Source: Endozoicomonas sp. Mp262
Lineage (GTDB): Bacteria > Pseudomonadota > Gammaproteobacteria > Pseudomonadales > Endozoicomonadaceae
Direction of reading: 5' to 3'
DNA: 64,000 bases
Assembly (NCBI RefSeq): GCF_025643335.1
Contig: NZ_CP092489.1
Location: 1,530,001-1,594,000, forward strand
Shown: positions 10,389 through 19,651 of the stretch, one piece after another
Numbering within the stretch: the stretch's first letter is position 1
How the letters are laid out: the number at the start of each line of letters is the position of its first letter
Program-made: the position numbers and the translations under genes
The notes under the pieces: generated by a model
Seen by the model: only the letters and a program-made list of their open reading frames with translations
Database searches by the model: none
What the model was told of the DNA's origin: nothing

Positions 10389-11213
10389 TTATTCTCTCAG
10401 GCCAAAAGGTAGTGTCCGGTATTTTACGGCTTTGGCTCTGGCTTTTTTGATAACCTCACTTAACTCTCTCCTTGCCACATCTTCAGGAATTGGAGCCTCT
10501 CTTTTTTCTACTTTTAGTTGGCCAAATAAGGTTGTGTTATCGGCACTATCCTGGATTCCCTTCTCAACCACTATTAAAGAGGGGTAGAGGTTCTCTAGCA
10601 GGCAGGGGCCTATAGCACCAGTTCGTTCGGATAGTTTTCCCTCTGCCAGTCGTTTTGCTGCTATGGAGGTACCGTCAGGCTCTTGCAGCTCCTCAAGGTT
10701 CTTGCCTTTTTTCCATTGGGTTATTTGGCCAAGGGCCGCTGGATGGGAAATGATGACCTGCAGAGATTGTTTCTGATTAACAGACTTTCGCGTTCTCAGC
10801 AGGCACATCTCAATGGGCAGGCTAATGCTATCGGTGACGTCGATTACCCGGTATTCCTGTATGGCCTCAACAGTGGCTTTTACCAGGTGACCGGAGATAA
10901 GGTCATTTCGAAGGGCGACAAAGGCTTCAGCACTATTTTTCCAGGCTTGTTCAAAAGTTTTTAGTGGGGTACCACTGAAGATAAAAGCAGGGCCTTCATG
11001 GGAATGATTCTGATATAGCTGTGTTATGGCCTGGTGGTTAAAGCTTCCTGGTGCTGCCTGAACATAGATTGCAGCTGACATGGTTGAAAGCCCCTTGCCT
11101 GGACTCGAATCGGGTTTACTGGAGTTATTTAACTGGCAACCCGTTAAACCCAGTGCCATAACCATAGTGAGTAAAGCTATTGTTTTATTTATAGGTTTTC
11201 TGTAGTTCAGCAT
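10389..11213 (-). CDS. Lipoprotein with a prephenate-dehydratase-like domain
   Basis: The ATG at 11213 gives a 274-residue protein with a lipoprotein signal (lipobox LTGC, lipidated Cys at about residue 26). The rest follows the order of motifs of the prephenate dehydratase (PheA-type) fold: AAPGSFNHQA, a SLPIEMCLL stretch, ISHPAALGQ, TSIAAKRLA, GAIGP, and a final DNTTLF where the enzyme has N-x-TRF. The arginine of TRF is a leucine here. PheA is cytoplasmic, so an envelope-anchored version is unusual and may be a solute-binding or pseudo-enzyme derivative. No aromatic biosynthesis genes are nearby. The fold call is by motif recognition. Confidence 0.65.
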   Translation of the reverse strand: MLNYRKPINKTIALLTMVMALGLTGCQLNNSSKPDSSPGKGLSTMSAAIYVQAAPGSFNHQAITQLYQNHSHEGPAFIFSGTPLKTFEQAWKNSAEAFVALRNDLISGHLVKATVEAIQEYRVIDVTDSISLPIEMCLLRTRKSVNQKQSLQVIISHPAALGQITQWKKGKNLEELQEPDGTSIAAKRLAEGKLSERTGAIGPCLLENLYPSLIVVEKGIQDSADNTTLFGQLKVEKREAPIPEDVARRELSEVIKKARAKAVKYRTLPFGLRE

Positions 11214-11404
11214 TAAATACACCTTTACCAATTTTGTGACCCTGAAAAAAAAAGCCTTGAGGGAGGTTTTTTAGTGTAGTTTGAAATTATTTTCTGGTTA
11301 TTTTTTATACGAGATTTGAGCCAATAATGGAAACCGGGCGGGTTTATGTAATAGTCTGATAAAAGCGGTATTCGATGGAATGTGACTTTTTGAGGAGGAA
11401 CCTC

Positions 11405-11764
11405 ATGGGCAGTCCGTTAAGTTTAAAAGATGAGGCGTATTTATGTATGTTATGCCTGAAAAACAGCCTGGACCGTATAGTGAGGCTTTATTGGACTTAT
11501 ATTCAACTTCGCTCTGCTACAGGTGATGCGCCCCCCATTCTATTTGCCATGCTTACAGTACTCTGTACCAAAAGGGAGCGTCTTGAAAAGAAGCTAAACC
11601 TGTCATGGCCAGACTATATGCAAGATAGAAAGTGGCATGACCAGGAGGAGCAAATGGCTAACTTGAAAGGCCTTAGTCATGAGACCCAGGAAGAGTTGCA
11701 ACAAATTTGTGCTACAGAGTTAAAACTGCTTCAGCTGGTTTGTTTAATGATTAATCGGGATTGA
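11405..11764 (+). CDS. Hypothetical 119-residue protein
   Basis: I do not recognise a family. The ATG at 11405 is chosen because a strong AGGAGG site sits at 11392-11397, six to seven bases upstream; an earlier in-frame ATG at 11375 has none. The product is mainly helical in character, with cysteines at the start (CMLCLKN) and a leucine-rich C-terminal helix. There is no signal peptide or membrane segment. It converges on the fliO-like gene. Confidence 0.6.
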   Translation: MGSPLSLKDEAYLCMLCLKNSLDRIVRLYWTYIQLRSATGDAPPILFAMLTVLCTKRERLEKKLNLSWPDYMQDRKWHDQEEQMANLKGLSHETQEELQQICATELKLLQLVCLMINRD

Positions 11765-11816
11765 TTGCGAAGAGAATCAATCTCGTTTTGAGCACGCTGT
11801 ATGCAGTTTCGCGACA

Positions 11817-12218
11817 CTATGATTTTTCACCTTTATCACGCTTCATCAGCTTTCTGAACTGTTGTGATAAGTCATGGGGGCTACTATTGGCAGGCTGGTC
11901 AACTACAGGCTCGTTGAAGGTTTCAATTCGAGTGACCTGCTGGGCTGTCACGCCAACCAGTATGTCTTTTCCACCCACTCTTACCAGGCACAGCCGGGCC
12001 TGATTTGAAACAGGAGTACTTGCAATAACCATGATGTCTTTACCCATGGCTGTTTGCCCCGGATTGACTTTTTTGACAAGCCAGGCAAGCAGGAAAATCA
12101 AGGCAATAACCAATAATAGCGGTGTGATAACCTGCATTGCACTCATCTCAGTAACCGGGCTTGGCTCAGCAAGGGCCGGCAAGACTACCAGGCTGAGCAG
12201 GATCATAATCGCTTTCAT
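11817..12218 (-). CDS. fliO: FliO-like flagellar export apparatus protein
   Basis: From the ATG at 12218 the protein has 133 residues: a signal peptide, a short periplasmic stretch, one membrane helix (about residues 28-48, ending WLVKKVN), and a small cytoplasmic domain with the FliO pattern (ISTPV-like IASTPVSNQARLCLVRVGGK, VGVTAQQV). FliO assists assembly of the FliP pore of the flagellar type III export gate. In most gammaproteobacteria fliO sits between fliN and fliP. Here no flagellar gene adjoins it, so it is displaced or a paralogue with another role. Confidence 0.72.
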   Translation of the reverse strand: MKAIMILLSLVVLPALAEPSPVTEMSAMQVITPLLLVIALIFLLAWLVKKVNPGQTAMGKDIMVIASTPVSNQARLCLVRVGGKDILVGVTAQQVTRIETFNEPVVDQPANSSPHDLSQQFRKLMKRDKGEKS

Positions 12219-12311
12219 CAGTTGGTCCGCGTGCAAAAACTCTTCAGATTACTAAACCAGTTCTAGGCTTGAAATTGCAAGTACAAATTTAGACTACTTT
12301 CCAAACAGGCT

Positions 12312-12986
12312 CTAAGTACAGTAAAGGTTGAACAAATAGCCCTGTCCGCGCACTGTTTCAATGGGGCTTACATTGCCGGCGGCTTCCAGCTTTTTACGCA
12401 GGCGACCAATGAGAACTTCCAGTACATTACTGTCGCGCCCTTCATTTTCATAAAGGATGTTAATCAGTTTCTGTTTGTTAACCACTTGCTGATTGTGGCG
12501 CATTAAGTATTCCAGGATCTGGTATTCATAGGCTGTGAGCGTCATTGGTGTTTGATGAGCCAACACCTGTTTCCTGGATAAATCCAGAGTAAAAGGGCCT
12601 GCTGTAATATATGGCTGGCTAAAACCGGATGATCTTCTGACCAGGGCATTTAGTCGTGCTTTTAACTCTTCGATATGAAAGGGCTTGACCATGTAGTCAT
12701 CGGCACCGGCTTCCAGGCCTGTCACTTTATTTTCCCAGTTGCCTCGGGCAGTCAGAATAAGAATAGGAAAGCCGTTACCCTGTTGTCGCAATGTTCTGAT
12801 TAGCTCTATGCCACTGATTCCCGGGAGTCCCAAATCTATAATGGCCGCATCAATTTCAGACTGCTGAGGGATATCCAGGGCTTCTTCAGCATCAGGAACC
12901 ACATAGGTCTTATGACCAGAGTTTTCCAGCTGATAATGGATGTGATGACGCAACAAGTCATCATCTTCGACAACCAAAAATTTCAT
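12312..12986 (-). CDS. OmpR/PhoP-family response regulator (orphan)
   Basis: The 224-residue two-domain regulator has a receiver domain with the acidic pair in VEDDD, the phosphorylation site D51 in IIDLGLPG, T79 and K101 in VKPF, followed by a winged-helix DNA-binding domain with TAYEYQILEYL and the C-terminal VRGQGYLF hairpin. It resembles PhoP and QseB-type regulators. No histidine kinase gene is next to it, which is unusual for PhoP homologues, normally encoded with PhoQ. It lies 93 bases upstream of the fliO-like gene in the same direction. Confidence 0.9.
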   Translation of the reverse strand: MKFLVVEDDDLLRHHIHYQLENSGHKTYVVPDAEEALDIPQQSEIDAAIIDLGLPGISGIELIRTLRQQGNGFPILILTARGNWENKVTGLEAGADDYMVKPFHIEELKARLNALVRRSSGFSQPYITAGPFTLDLSRKQVLAHQTPMTLTAYEYQILEYLMRHNQQVVNKQKLINILYENEGRDSNVLEVLIGRLRKKLEAAGNVSPIETVRGQGYLFNLYCT

Positions 12987-13209
12987 GTTAACTGTCCTGC
13001 ACCGGCATGTGGGGATAAATTCTGGCAGGGGGCTTATGAATGAGGTTGGGTATATATTTAATTAGGAAAGCCCCCCGGGAGCCTGGACTTAAGGCTGTCG
13101 TATATGCTCCCAGGCCTTGTGTAACATAGGGTAACATGGTGCTCTTTAACGGTTTCTTAACAAAATAATAGCTGCTTTCACTTTTACTGCTCTTTTACCT
13201 CCGTTGTTT

Positions 13210-14616
13210 TTATCTCGCTATTTGTCGGCTGAAATCAGTTGTATTCATTTTGTTGATTTCTCTACGGCTGATGATTCTGAATCGAATCGCCAATTGTAGG
13301 GCAGCCAGTGATAAAGCAGTGACCAGACCGATCCATAAGCCATGGGGACCCATGGGTTCCGTAATAATATGGGTTAAGCCCAGCATATAACCCAAGGGCA
13401 GGGCCACAAACCAGCAGGCAACCAGAATGAGAACCATGGGAACCCGGGTATCTTTATAGCCACGGAGGGCACCATTGGAGGCTACCTGAATACCGTCGGC
13501 AAACTGGAATAGAGCTGCGAAGAACAGTAGTTCGGCTGCCAGGGCACTCACTGCCGGGTCTTTGGTATAAATAGACGTTATCCATTCCGGGAAAAAAAAC
13601 ATAATTGATGCGCTGATACTTGCGCTTAGCAATGTTGTGCAAATACCGGCATAGCCTGCGAAGGCGGCATCTTCCGGTTTTTTTGCACCCAAAGCCTGTC
13701 CGGTTCGAATGGTAATTCCCATGGAAATACTCAATGGCACCATAAAGGTAATACTGGTGAAATTCAGTGCAACCTGGTGTCCGGCAACAGTGACCGCTCC
13801 CAGCTTGCCAATAACCAGGGCCACTGCAGAGAAGATACTGGCTTCAAAGAAGATGGAGAGGCCCATGGGTAAACCCAGTTTAAGGTGATTAATGATGGTG
13901 GAGCTATCCGGCATTTCCCAGCGACTATAAATGCCAATATCTTTATGCCGTGTGCTGAAGCGGGTATAGAGAAACATCAGCAAAAACATTAACCAAAAAC
14001 AGGCCGCGGTCGCATAACCGCAGCCAACACCACCCAGTTCAGGAACACCAAAATTGCCGTATATCAGCATATAGTTCAGAGGGATATTCAGCAGCAGAGC
14101 CAGTAGGCTGAACACCATAGCGGGTTTGGTTTGTGATTGTCCTTCACAATAACAGGCCAATACCTGATACAGACAGATAGCCGGTATCCCCCAGGACAAT
14201 GCCATCAGGTACTCTGATGTCCGTTTAGCCAGGGCTGCCGGAACATCCAATAAATTTAAAATCCAGCCACAGTTATACAGGAATAAAATTCCAATCAAAC
14301 TCAGTGCCAGGGCAATCCAGCTGGCCTGTCTGACCGGTGAACCTATTTTGTCTGTCCGGCCGGCACCATAAAGGTGAGCCACCGTCGGTGTGGTGGCCAT
14401 GATAATGCCGCGGATCAATAAGTAGGCAGGAACCCAGATACTGGCTCCAATGGCGATGGCGGCAAGATCATCGGCTGAATACTGGCCTGCCATACTGGTG
14501 TCCACAAACCCCATGCCGGTTGTTGCCAGCTGGGCTCCCAGGATAGGGCCGGAAAGATAGAATAATTCTTTTAGCTCTCTGAAATAGCGTACAAAAATAG
14601 AAGCGTTCTTTGTCAT
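13210..14616 (-). CDS. MATE family multidrug efflux protein
   Basis: This 468-residue protein has about twelve membrane helices and two repeated halves, each opening with the MATE pattern (GPILGAQLATTGMGFVDTSMAG; LKLGLPMGLSIFFEASIF). NorM-type proteins export cationic drugs and toxic compounds by sodium or proton antiport across the inner membrane. A second, related MATE gene occurs at 50227-51576 and shares segments such as VPELGGVGCGYATA. It is a single gene divergent from mutM. Confidence 0.93.
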   Translation of the reverse strand: MTKNASIFVRYFRELKELFYLSGPILGAQLATTGMGFVDTSMAGQYSADDLAAIAIGASIWVPAYLLIRGIIMATTPTVAHLYGAGRTDKIGSPVRQASWIALALSLIGILFLYNCGWILNLLDVPAALAKRTSEYLMALSWGIPAICLYQVLACYCEGQSQTKPAMVFSLLALLLNIPLNYMLIYGNFGVPELGGVGCGYATAACFWLMFLLMFLYTRFSTRHKDIGIYSRWEMPDSSTIINHLKLGLPMGLSIFFEASIFSAVALVIGKLGAVTVAGHQVALNFTSITFMVPLSISMGITIRTGQALGAKKPEDAAFAGYAGICTTLLSASISASIMFFFPEWITSIYTKDPAVSALAAELLFFAALFQFADGIQVASNGALRGYKDTRVPMVLILVACWFVALPLGYMLGLTHIITEPMGPHGLWIGLVTALSLAALQLAIRFRIISRREINKMNTTDFSRQIAR

Positions 14617-14783
14617 TGTTGCTCACTGCAATTTATGCCGGCAGTTTCCCAGAGAAAAGCCGGGGCTTTTTATTCTATCAGTGAATATATAATTTCTTTG
14701 TCGTTATATTTCGAAATAATGAGTGGGATTTTTACCTATGCTTTTTATTTAATGCAGTGCTTTCGACAAAAAAAGCCATTGCT

Positions 14784-14809
14784 CTTATCATACTTGATAG
14801 TATGAGAAG
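14784..14809. promoter_or_regulatory. Inverted repeat upstream of mutM
   Basis: CTTATCATACT and AGTATGAGAAG are inverted copies (10 of 11 positions) around TGAT, ending 14 bases before the mutM start. It may be an operator or an mRNA hairpin at the ribosome-binding region. Confidence 0.4.
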
Positions 14810-14823
14810 GAAGTGTTGGTTGT

Positions 14824-15642
14824 ATGCCAGAGTTACCAGAAGTTGAGACTACCCGCAGGGGAATTGAGCCCCATATAAAAGGCCGTACGGTTAAAGAAGT
14901 GATTGTGCGACAGCACCGTTTACGCTGGCCTGTGCCTGATGATCTTAGCCAACATTTGGCGGGGGCGACGATCAATAATGTTCGTCGCCGGGCTAAATAT
15001 CTGTTACTGGAAACAGCCGAAGGGACTTTAATCGTTCACTTGGGTATGTCCGGGTGTCTTCGCGTCCTTAATGATCCTGACCAGCCTGTGGGCAAACATG
15101 ATCATGTGGATATTGTGCTGTCTGACAACCAGCGACTCCGTTATACCGATCCACGACGGTTTGGTGCCATTCTCTGGACAGAGAAACCACTTTGGGAGCA
15201 TGACCTGCTAAAAAAACTGGGGCCGGAACCCCTCAGTGATGATTTTACGGCACAGCGTTTATTGATGATGTCCCGTGGCCGAACCCAGGCCGTTAAGACA
15301 TTTATCATGGATAATCATGTGGTGGTTGGCGTAGGTAATATTTACGCTAATGAAGCACTTTTTAAAGCAGGCATCAGACCTGATCGTCCCTGTGGCAAAA
15401 TATCCCAGACCCGGTACGAAAGGCTTGTGATTGCCATCCGGGAAACACTGGTGAAAGCCATTGAACAGGGGGGGACTACACTCCGGGACTTTGTTGGCGG
15501 GGACGGCAAGCCAGGCTATTTTAAACAGGAGTTGGCAGTCTATGGTCGGGCCGGACAAAACTGTGTCAAGTGTGGCAATACCATCACAGAGATAAGGCTG
15601 GGTAATCGCAGTACCTGTTTCTGCAAAAGGTGCCAGCGATAA
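14824..15642 (+). CDS. mutM: Formamidopyrimidine-DNA glycosylase MutM
   Basis: MutM removes 8-oxoguanine and ring-opened purines and cleaves the abasic site. The N-terminus MPELPEVE supplies the catalytic proline P2 and E3, and the DNA-binding helix-two-turn-helix includes [11 protein letters not shown]. The C-terminal zinc finger has CVKC and CKRC pairs. The length of 272 residues is standard. Together with mutY this window holds two of the three genes of the GO repair system. It is a single gene, followed by the TPP riboswitch. Confidence 0.97.
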   Translation: MPELPEVETTRRGIEPHIKGRTVKEVIVRQHRLRWPVPDDLSQHLAGATINNVRRRAKYLLLETAEGTLIVHLGMSGCLRVLNDPDQPVGKHDHVDIVLSDNQRLRYTDPRRFGAILWTEKPLWEHDLLKKLGPEPLSDDFTAQRLLMMSRGRTQAVKTFIMDNHVVVGVGNIYANEALFKAGIRPDRPCGKISQTRYERLVIAIRETLVKAIEQGGTTLRDFVGGDGKPGYFKQELAVYGRAGQNCVKCGNTITEIRLGNRSTCFCKRCQR

Positions 15643-15702
15643 TGAATATCAAATTTCCTTGCCTTGTGGACATGGCCTTATAAAGTCCATAGACTTTCCC
15701 AC

Positions 15703-15806
15703 CGTTGGTTGGGGTGTTGCTGGTGGCTTTTGTACCGGTAACTGAGACAGCAACAAGCTGAACCCATTGAACCTGATCCAGATCATACTGGCGTAGGAAA
15801 CCGACG
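15703..15806 (+). promoter_or_regulatory. TPP (thiamin pyrophosphate) riboswitch
   Basis: The thi-box pattern is present: TTGGGGTG, then CTGAGA, then ACCCATTGAACCTGATCCAG followed by ATCATACTGGCGTAGGAAA. It lies about 126 bases before thiD and on the same strand. TPP binding would be expected to turn off the salvage and transport genes downstream. Confidence 0.93.
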
Positions 15807-15932
15807 GACCCCTCAAGAAGCTCCCTGATAAAGGGGCTGCTTCAAGATTTATTCCGCCAGAAAATTCCTCGCCAAACAGCTTCTGAGCTGACCGTATTTT
15901 TATCCATAATAACGCAGGAGTTTCTTGACGGT

Positions 15933-16730
15933 ATGTCTCCTATTGCTCTTACAATTGCCGGATCTGACAGTGGCGGCGGCGCGGGTATTCAGGCTGATCT
16001 GAAGGCCTTTTCTGCGCTTGGTGCCTATGGCTGTAGCGTCATTACAGCGCTGACTGCCCAAAATACCCGGGGTGTTCAGGGTATTTTTAATGTGGATCCG
16101 GAATTTATTGTGCAGCAGCTACAGTCCGTGTTTTCAGATCTTGATATCAAGGCCGTGAAGGTGGGCATGCTTAGTCATACCGGCGTGATCGAGGCGGTTG
16201 TTGATGCCATAGAAAAATACGCGCCGCCTTACCTTGTGGTTGATCCAGTGATGGTGGCCACCAGTGGTGATGTACTGTTGCAACAACATGCCATTCATTG
16301 TTTGAAACATGCACTCATTCCAAAAGCTAATCTGATCACTCCCAACTTACCTGAAGCGGCTGTTTTACTGGATCGTAAAAGACCCGAAAGCTTGAGTGAG
16401 ATGATGGATATGATGGAACCCTTGATGGCGCTGGGTAGTGAAGCAGTGCTGTTAAAAGGAGGACATCTGGCGGGTGATAAGGCCATTGACCTGTTTCATG
16501 ATGGCCAGACCCTTCATCAACTGGAAGCCCCCTGGGTTGAAACCCGAAATACCCATGGCACAGGCTGTACATTGTCTTCAGCCATCACGGCCTTGCTGGC
16601 CCAAGGTTATAGCTTGTCTGAAGCGGTGCGTGGAGGTAAAGAGTATATCGCAGAAGCGATTGCCAATGCCGATCAGTTGACCATTGGTAAAGGTCATGGT
16701 CCTGTTCACCACTTTTATCGAAACTGGTAA
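15933..16730 (+). CDS. thiD: Hydroxymethylpyrimidine/phosphomethylpyrimidine kinase ThiD
   Basis: ThiD phosphorylates HMP and HMP-phosphate to give HMP-PP for thiamin synthesis. The 265-residue ribokinase-fold protein contains AGSDSGGGAGIQADLKAF, VDPVMVATSGD, the ATP-site LLKGGH, and the catalytic GTGCTLSSA segment. It is the first gene after the TPP riboswitch and is followed after three bases by the transporter ATPase, so it leads a salvage operon. No thiC, thiE or thiG is seen in the window. Confidence 0.95.
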   Translation: MSPIALTIAGSDSGGGAGIQADLKAFSALGAYGCSVITALTAQNTRGVQGIFNVDPEFIVQQLQSVFSDLDIKAVKVGMLSHTGVIEAVVDAIEKYAPPYLVVDPVMVATSGDVLLQQHAIHCLKHALIPKANLITPNLPEAAVLLDRKRPESLSEMMDMMEPLMALGSEAVLLKGGHLAGDKAIDLFHDGQTLHQLEAPWVETRNTHGTGCTLSSAITALLAQGYSLSEAVRGGKEYIAEAIANADQLTIGKGHGPVHHFYRNW

Positions 16731-16733
16731 GTC

Positions 16734-17501
16734 ATGTTCGATGTCATTGTAAAAAACGCCGGGCTGTCTTATGGCAAGCAACGCATCTTTTCCTGCCTTG
16801 ACCTAAGGCTTCAGGGAGGACGCTGGACTTGCCTTCTTGGAGGCAGCGGCGTTGGTAAAACCAGCCTGCTGCGTTTTATTGCCGGTTTATCCACAGGATC
16901 AAATGTCCATACAGTGGGATCGGTAACCTGTGAGGATGGCTTTCCCCTTAAAGGCCGGATTGCCTGGATGGCACAGCAGGATCTGTTATTACCCTGGTTC
17001 AGTGTTTTAGACAATATCACCTTGGGGGAAAAACTAAGGACGCCTTTTTTTCGTAAAAGCCGTCTCAAGCCTGAAGTGAAGGAGAGGGCTTGCCATATTC
17101 TCCAGCGGGTAGGTTTACAGGATAAAGCAGGCGAGTTACCGCAAAACCTTTCCGGAGGTCAGCGACAGCGCGCTGCTTTAGCCCGGACATTAATGGAAAA
17201 CCGTCCACTGGTGTTAATGGATGAACCCTTTGGTGCATTGGATGCCATTACCCGGCTGAACCTTCAGGATCTTGCCTGTGAACTGCTGGCAAACAGAACG
17301 GTACTGTTGATTACCCATGACCCACTGGAAGCATTGCGACTGGGACATCAGGTCTATCATCTACGTGGTCAACCCGTTTCACTCACCGATGCCATCGAAC
17401 CACCAGGACAAACGCCCCGGTCACTGGAAGACAGTAGTCTTATGAAGCTACAGGGACAGCTATTGGATCGCCTGCGCTATGAAGAACATGAGGCTGAATA
17501 A
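16734..17501 (+). CDS. thiZ: ABC transporter ATPase, thiamin pyrimidine precursor uptake (ThiZ)
   Basis: This 255-residue ATP-binding subunit has Walker A GGSGVGKTS, a Q-loop in AWMAQQDLLLPW, the signature LSGGQRQRAALART, Walker B LVLMDEP and the H-loop in LLITHDPLEA. The operon position between thiD and a ThiX-type permease, behind a TPP riboswitch, points to uptake of an HMP-type precursor (formylaminopyrimidine or HMP). The ATG comes three bases after the thiD stop, which suggests coupled translation. Confidence 0.9.
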   Translation: MFDVIVKNAGLSYGKQRIFSCLDLRLQGGRWTCLLGGSGVGKTSLLRFIAGLSTGSNVHTVGSVTCEDGFPLKGRIAWMAQQDLLLPWFSVLDNITLGEKLRTPFFRKSRLKPEVKERACHILQRVGLQDKAGELPQNLSGGQRQRAALARTLMENRPLVLMDEPFGALDAITRLNLQDLACELLANRTVLLITHDPLEALRLGHQVYHLRGQPVSLTDAIEPPGQTPRSLEDSSLMKLQGQLLDRLRYEEHEAE

Positions 17502-17506
17502 TTAAC

Positions 17507-18259
17507 ATGCGTGACACATTTAAACCACTGATTGTTTTTTTGGGGTTATTGGTGATCTGGCAAGTACTTGTGATCACTCTGGAAATTCCATCCTATATTT
17601 TGCCGGGTCCCGATAAAGTGGTTTTCAGTATCTATGATAATGCCGAGCTGTTATGGGAAAACACACTGATCACACTGTCAGAGATGTTGATGGGCTTAAT
17701 TCTCGGAGTGTTATTTGGCGTTATTCTTGCGGTGATACTGGTGTATTTCACACCGCTACGGCCCTGGTTATTACCGATTCTGCTAATTACCCAGGCTATT
17801 CCTACCTTTGCCATGGCGCCGATTTTGATGCTTTGGCTGGGCTATGGATTAGCTTCAAAAGTGGTTATGACCATTCTTATGATCTTTTTTCCTGTGGCGA
17901 CCTGTTGCTATGACGGACTCAGGCATACCCACCAGGACTGGCTGGATATGGCGCAAACCATGGGGGGAAGTCGCTACGCCATTATGAAAAATATTCGCTG
18001 GCCTGCCGCCTTGCCTGCTCTGGCATCCGGGCTTCGAGTAGCTGTTGTGGTGGCACCCATTGGTGCTGTGGTGGGGGAATGGGTGGGTTCCAGTGCCGGA
18101 TTAGGCTATATGATGTTACAGGCTAATGCTCGCCTCTGGGTAGACCAGATGTTTGCAGCACTTTCTGTTTTAGCCTTTTGTTCTGTCAGCCTTTACTTCC
18201 TTACCGATGGTTTTCTGCGTTGGTTGATTCCCTGGCAGCAGGAAACAGCGAAACATTAA
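17507..18259 (+). CDS. thiX: ABC transporter permease, thiamin pyrimidine precursor uptake (ThiX)
   Basis: The 250-residue inner-membrane subunit has about six helices and belongs to the BPD_transp_1 permease family (SsuC/TauC type). The ATPase-contacting loop MAQTMGGSRYAIMKNIRWPAA style segment (about 149-169) is present. It starts five bases after the ATPase gene and precedes the binding-protein gene, giving a complete importer. Confidence 0.9.
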   Translation: MRDTFKPLIVFLGLLVIWQVLVITLEIPSYILPGPDKVVFSIYDNAELLWENTLITLSEMLMGLILGVLFGVILAVILVYFTPLRPWLLPILLITQAIPTFAMAPILMLWLGYGLASKVVMTILMIFFPVATCCYDGLRHTHQDWLDMAQTMGGSRYAIMKNIRWPAALPALASGLRVAVVVAPIGAVVGEWVGSSAGLGYMMLQANARLWVDQMFAALSVLAFCSVSLYFLTDGFLRWLIPWQQETAKH

Positions 18260-18302
18260 TGTTTCATTGTCAACAGCCCCTACTACCTGAGAAATTCATC
18301 CT

Positions 18303-19310
18303 ATGACTAAAAGACTGAAGTTAGCCTTTATGCTGCTGTTTTGCTTTCTGCCTGTGATGGCTATGGCCGATGAAGCAAACGTGAAAGATATTAAAAAAGC
18401 AGCAATGCCATCGTTGAAGAAAGAGAAGGATACAAAAGAACTTAACCTGATGCTGGAGTGGTTCGTGAATCCAGATCATGGCCCTATTATTATTGCCCAG
18501 CAAAAAGGCTATTTCGATCAGTTAGGTGTGAAGGTAAAGATTCAGGAACCCGCTGATCCCAACTTGCCTCCAAAGTTAGTGGCAGCAGGTGATGTTGATT
18601 TAGCGGTTTATTATCAGCCAAGTCTGATTCATGGGGTTGAACGGGGGCTTCCATTGATATGGGCTGGTACTCTAATCGCCAATACCCTGGATGGGGTTAT
18701 TACCCTGGATGATGGGCCTGTGAAAAGCCTTGCTGACCTGAAGGGCAAGACTATTGGCATGAGCTCTAACGGTACTGAGTTTCCTAAGCTGGATGAAATT
18801 TTCAAGCCCTATGGATTCAGCTCAAAGGATATCAAGGTGGTGAATGTTGGCTGGAATTTGTCCTCGTCCCTAATGAGTGGTCAGGTGGATGCTGTGGTGG
18901 GAGCTTACCGTAATTTCGAAATGAATGTCCTGGCGATGCATGGTGCAAAAGGCAAGATGTTTTACTATGAGGAAAATGGCGTGCCTCCTTATGATGAGTT
19001 GATATTTATTGCCAATAAAAACAAAAATGATAAGGAGGCCATCAGGCGTTTTCTCCGGGGTGTGGAACTGGGGACTCAGTATATTACCAATAATCCGGAA
19101 GAGGCCTGGAAAATTTTCAGGGACTACAACCCAAAGCAGCTGGATAACGAACTCAATAAACGAGCATGGTTTGATACAGTTCCCTATTTTGCCAAGCGAC
19201 CCGCTGCAAAGGATATTGGTCGATATGACCGATTTACCCAGTTTCTTAAGGGACATGGGGCTATCAAGAAAAAACTGAGGGCCAGAGATTATATGATCAG
19301 CCTGTATTGA
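18303..19310 (+). CDS. thiY: Periplasmic pyrimidine-precursor binding protein (ThiY, NMT1/THI5-like)
   Basis: The 335-residue protein has a clear Sec signal (MTKRLKLAFMLLFCF, cleavage after AMA at about residue 22) and the NMT1/THI5-like fold that binds HMP precursors: LEWFVNPDHGPIIIAQQKGY, DLAVYYQPSLI, and LKGKTIGMSSNGTE. It delivers substrate to ThiXZ. The gene ends the riboswitch-controlled operon and is followed by a perfect 13-bp hairpin. Confidence 0.92.
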   Translation: MTKRLKLAFMLLFCFLPVMAMADEANVKDIKKAAMPSLKKEKDTKELNLMLEWFVNPDHGPIIIAQQKGYFDQLGVKVKIQEPADPNLPPKLVAAGDVDLAVYYQPSLIHGVERGLPLIWAGTLIANTLDGVITLDDGPVKSLADLKGKTIGMSSNGTEFPKLDEIFKPYGFSSKDIKVVNVGWNLSSSLMSGQVDAVVGAYRNFEMNVLAMHGAKGKMFYYEENGVPPYDELIFIANKNKNDKEAIRRFLRGVELGTQYITNNPEEAWKIFRDYNPKQLDNELNKRAWFDTVPYFAKRPAAKDIGRYDRFTQFLKGHGAIKKKLRARDYMISLY

Positions 19311-19320
19311 GTTCTTTTGA

Positions 19321-19357
19321 CTATGAAGGACACTAAAATTCTTCGTGTCCTTCATAG
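19321..19357. terminator. Hairpin after the thi operon
   Basis: CTATGAAGGACAC and GTGTCCTTCATAG are perfect inverted copies (13 bp), placed eleven bases after the thiY stop and also past the 3' end of the opposing DUF2541 gene. No clear T run follows, so termination is likely but not certain. Confidence 0.55.
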
Positions 19358-19651
19358 CTCCAGAAACGCCTTTGGCAACAGCTTAGTGATGCCGGGAACC
19401 AGGCAATATCAGGTATATTTAAGCCTTTCGTCCCCAAAGCGTGACCCTTGCACCTTTTCCTGAACGGGTTTCATACCAGAACTCAACACTTTTAATGGCC
19501 CGTGCTTTACCAGAAAGGTTCAGGGGTTCTGTACGGCCACCATCATTAATCAATTTGCGGATATCAAGCTTTTCACTCTTGCCAATATAGTAGTTTACTT
19601 CTACTTTCTTAAAATTAACGGCGGCACCATTAACTTTAAGCTGTAGAGCAT

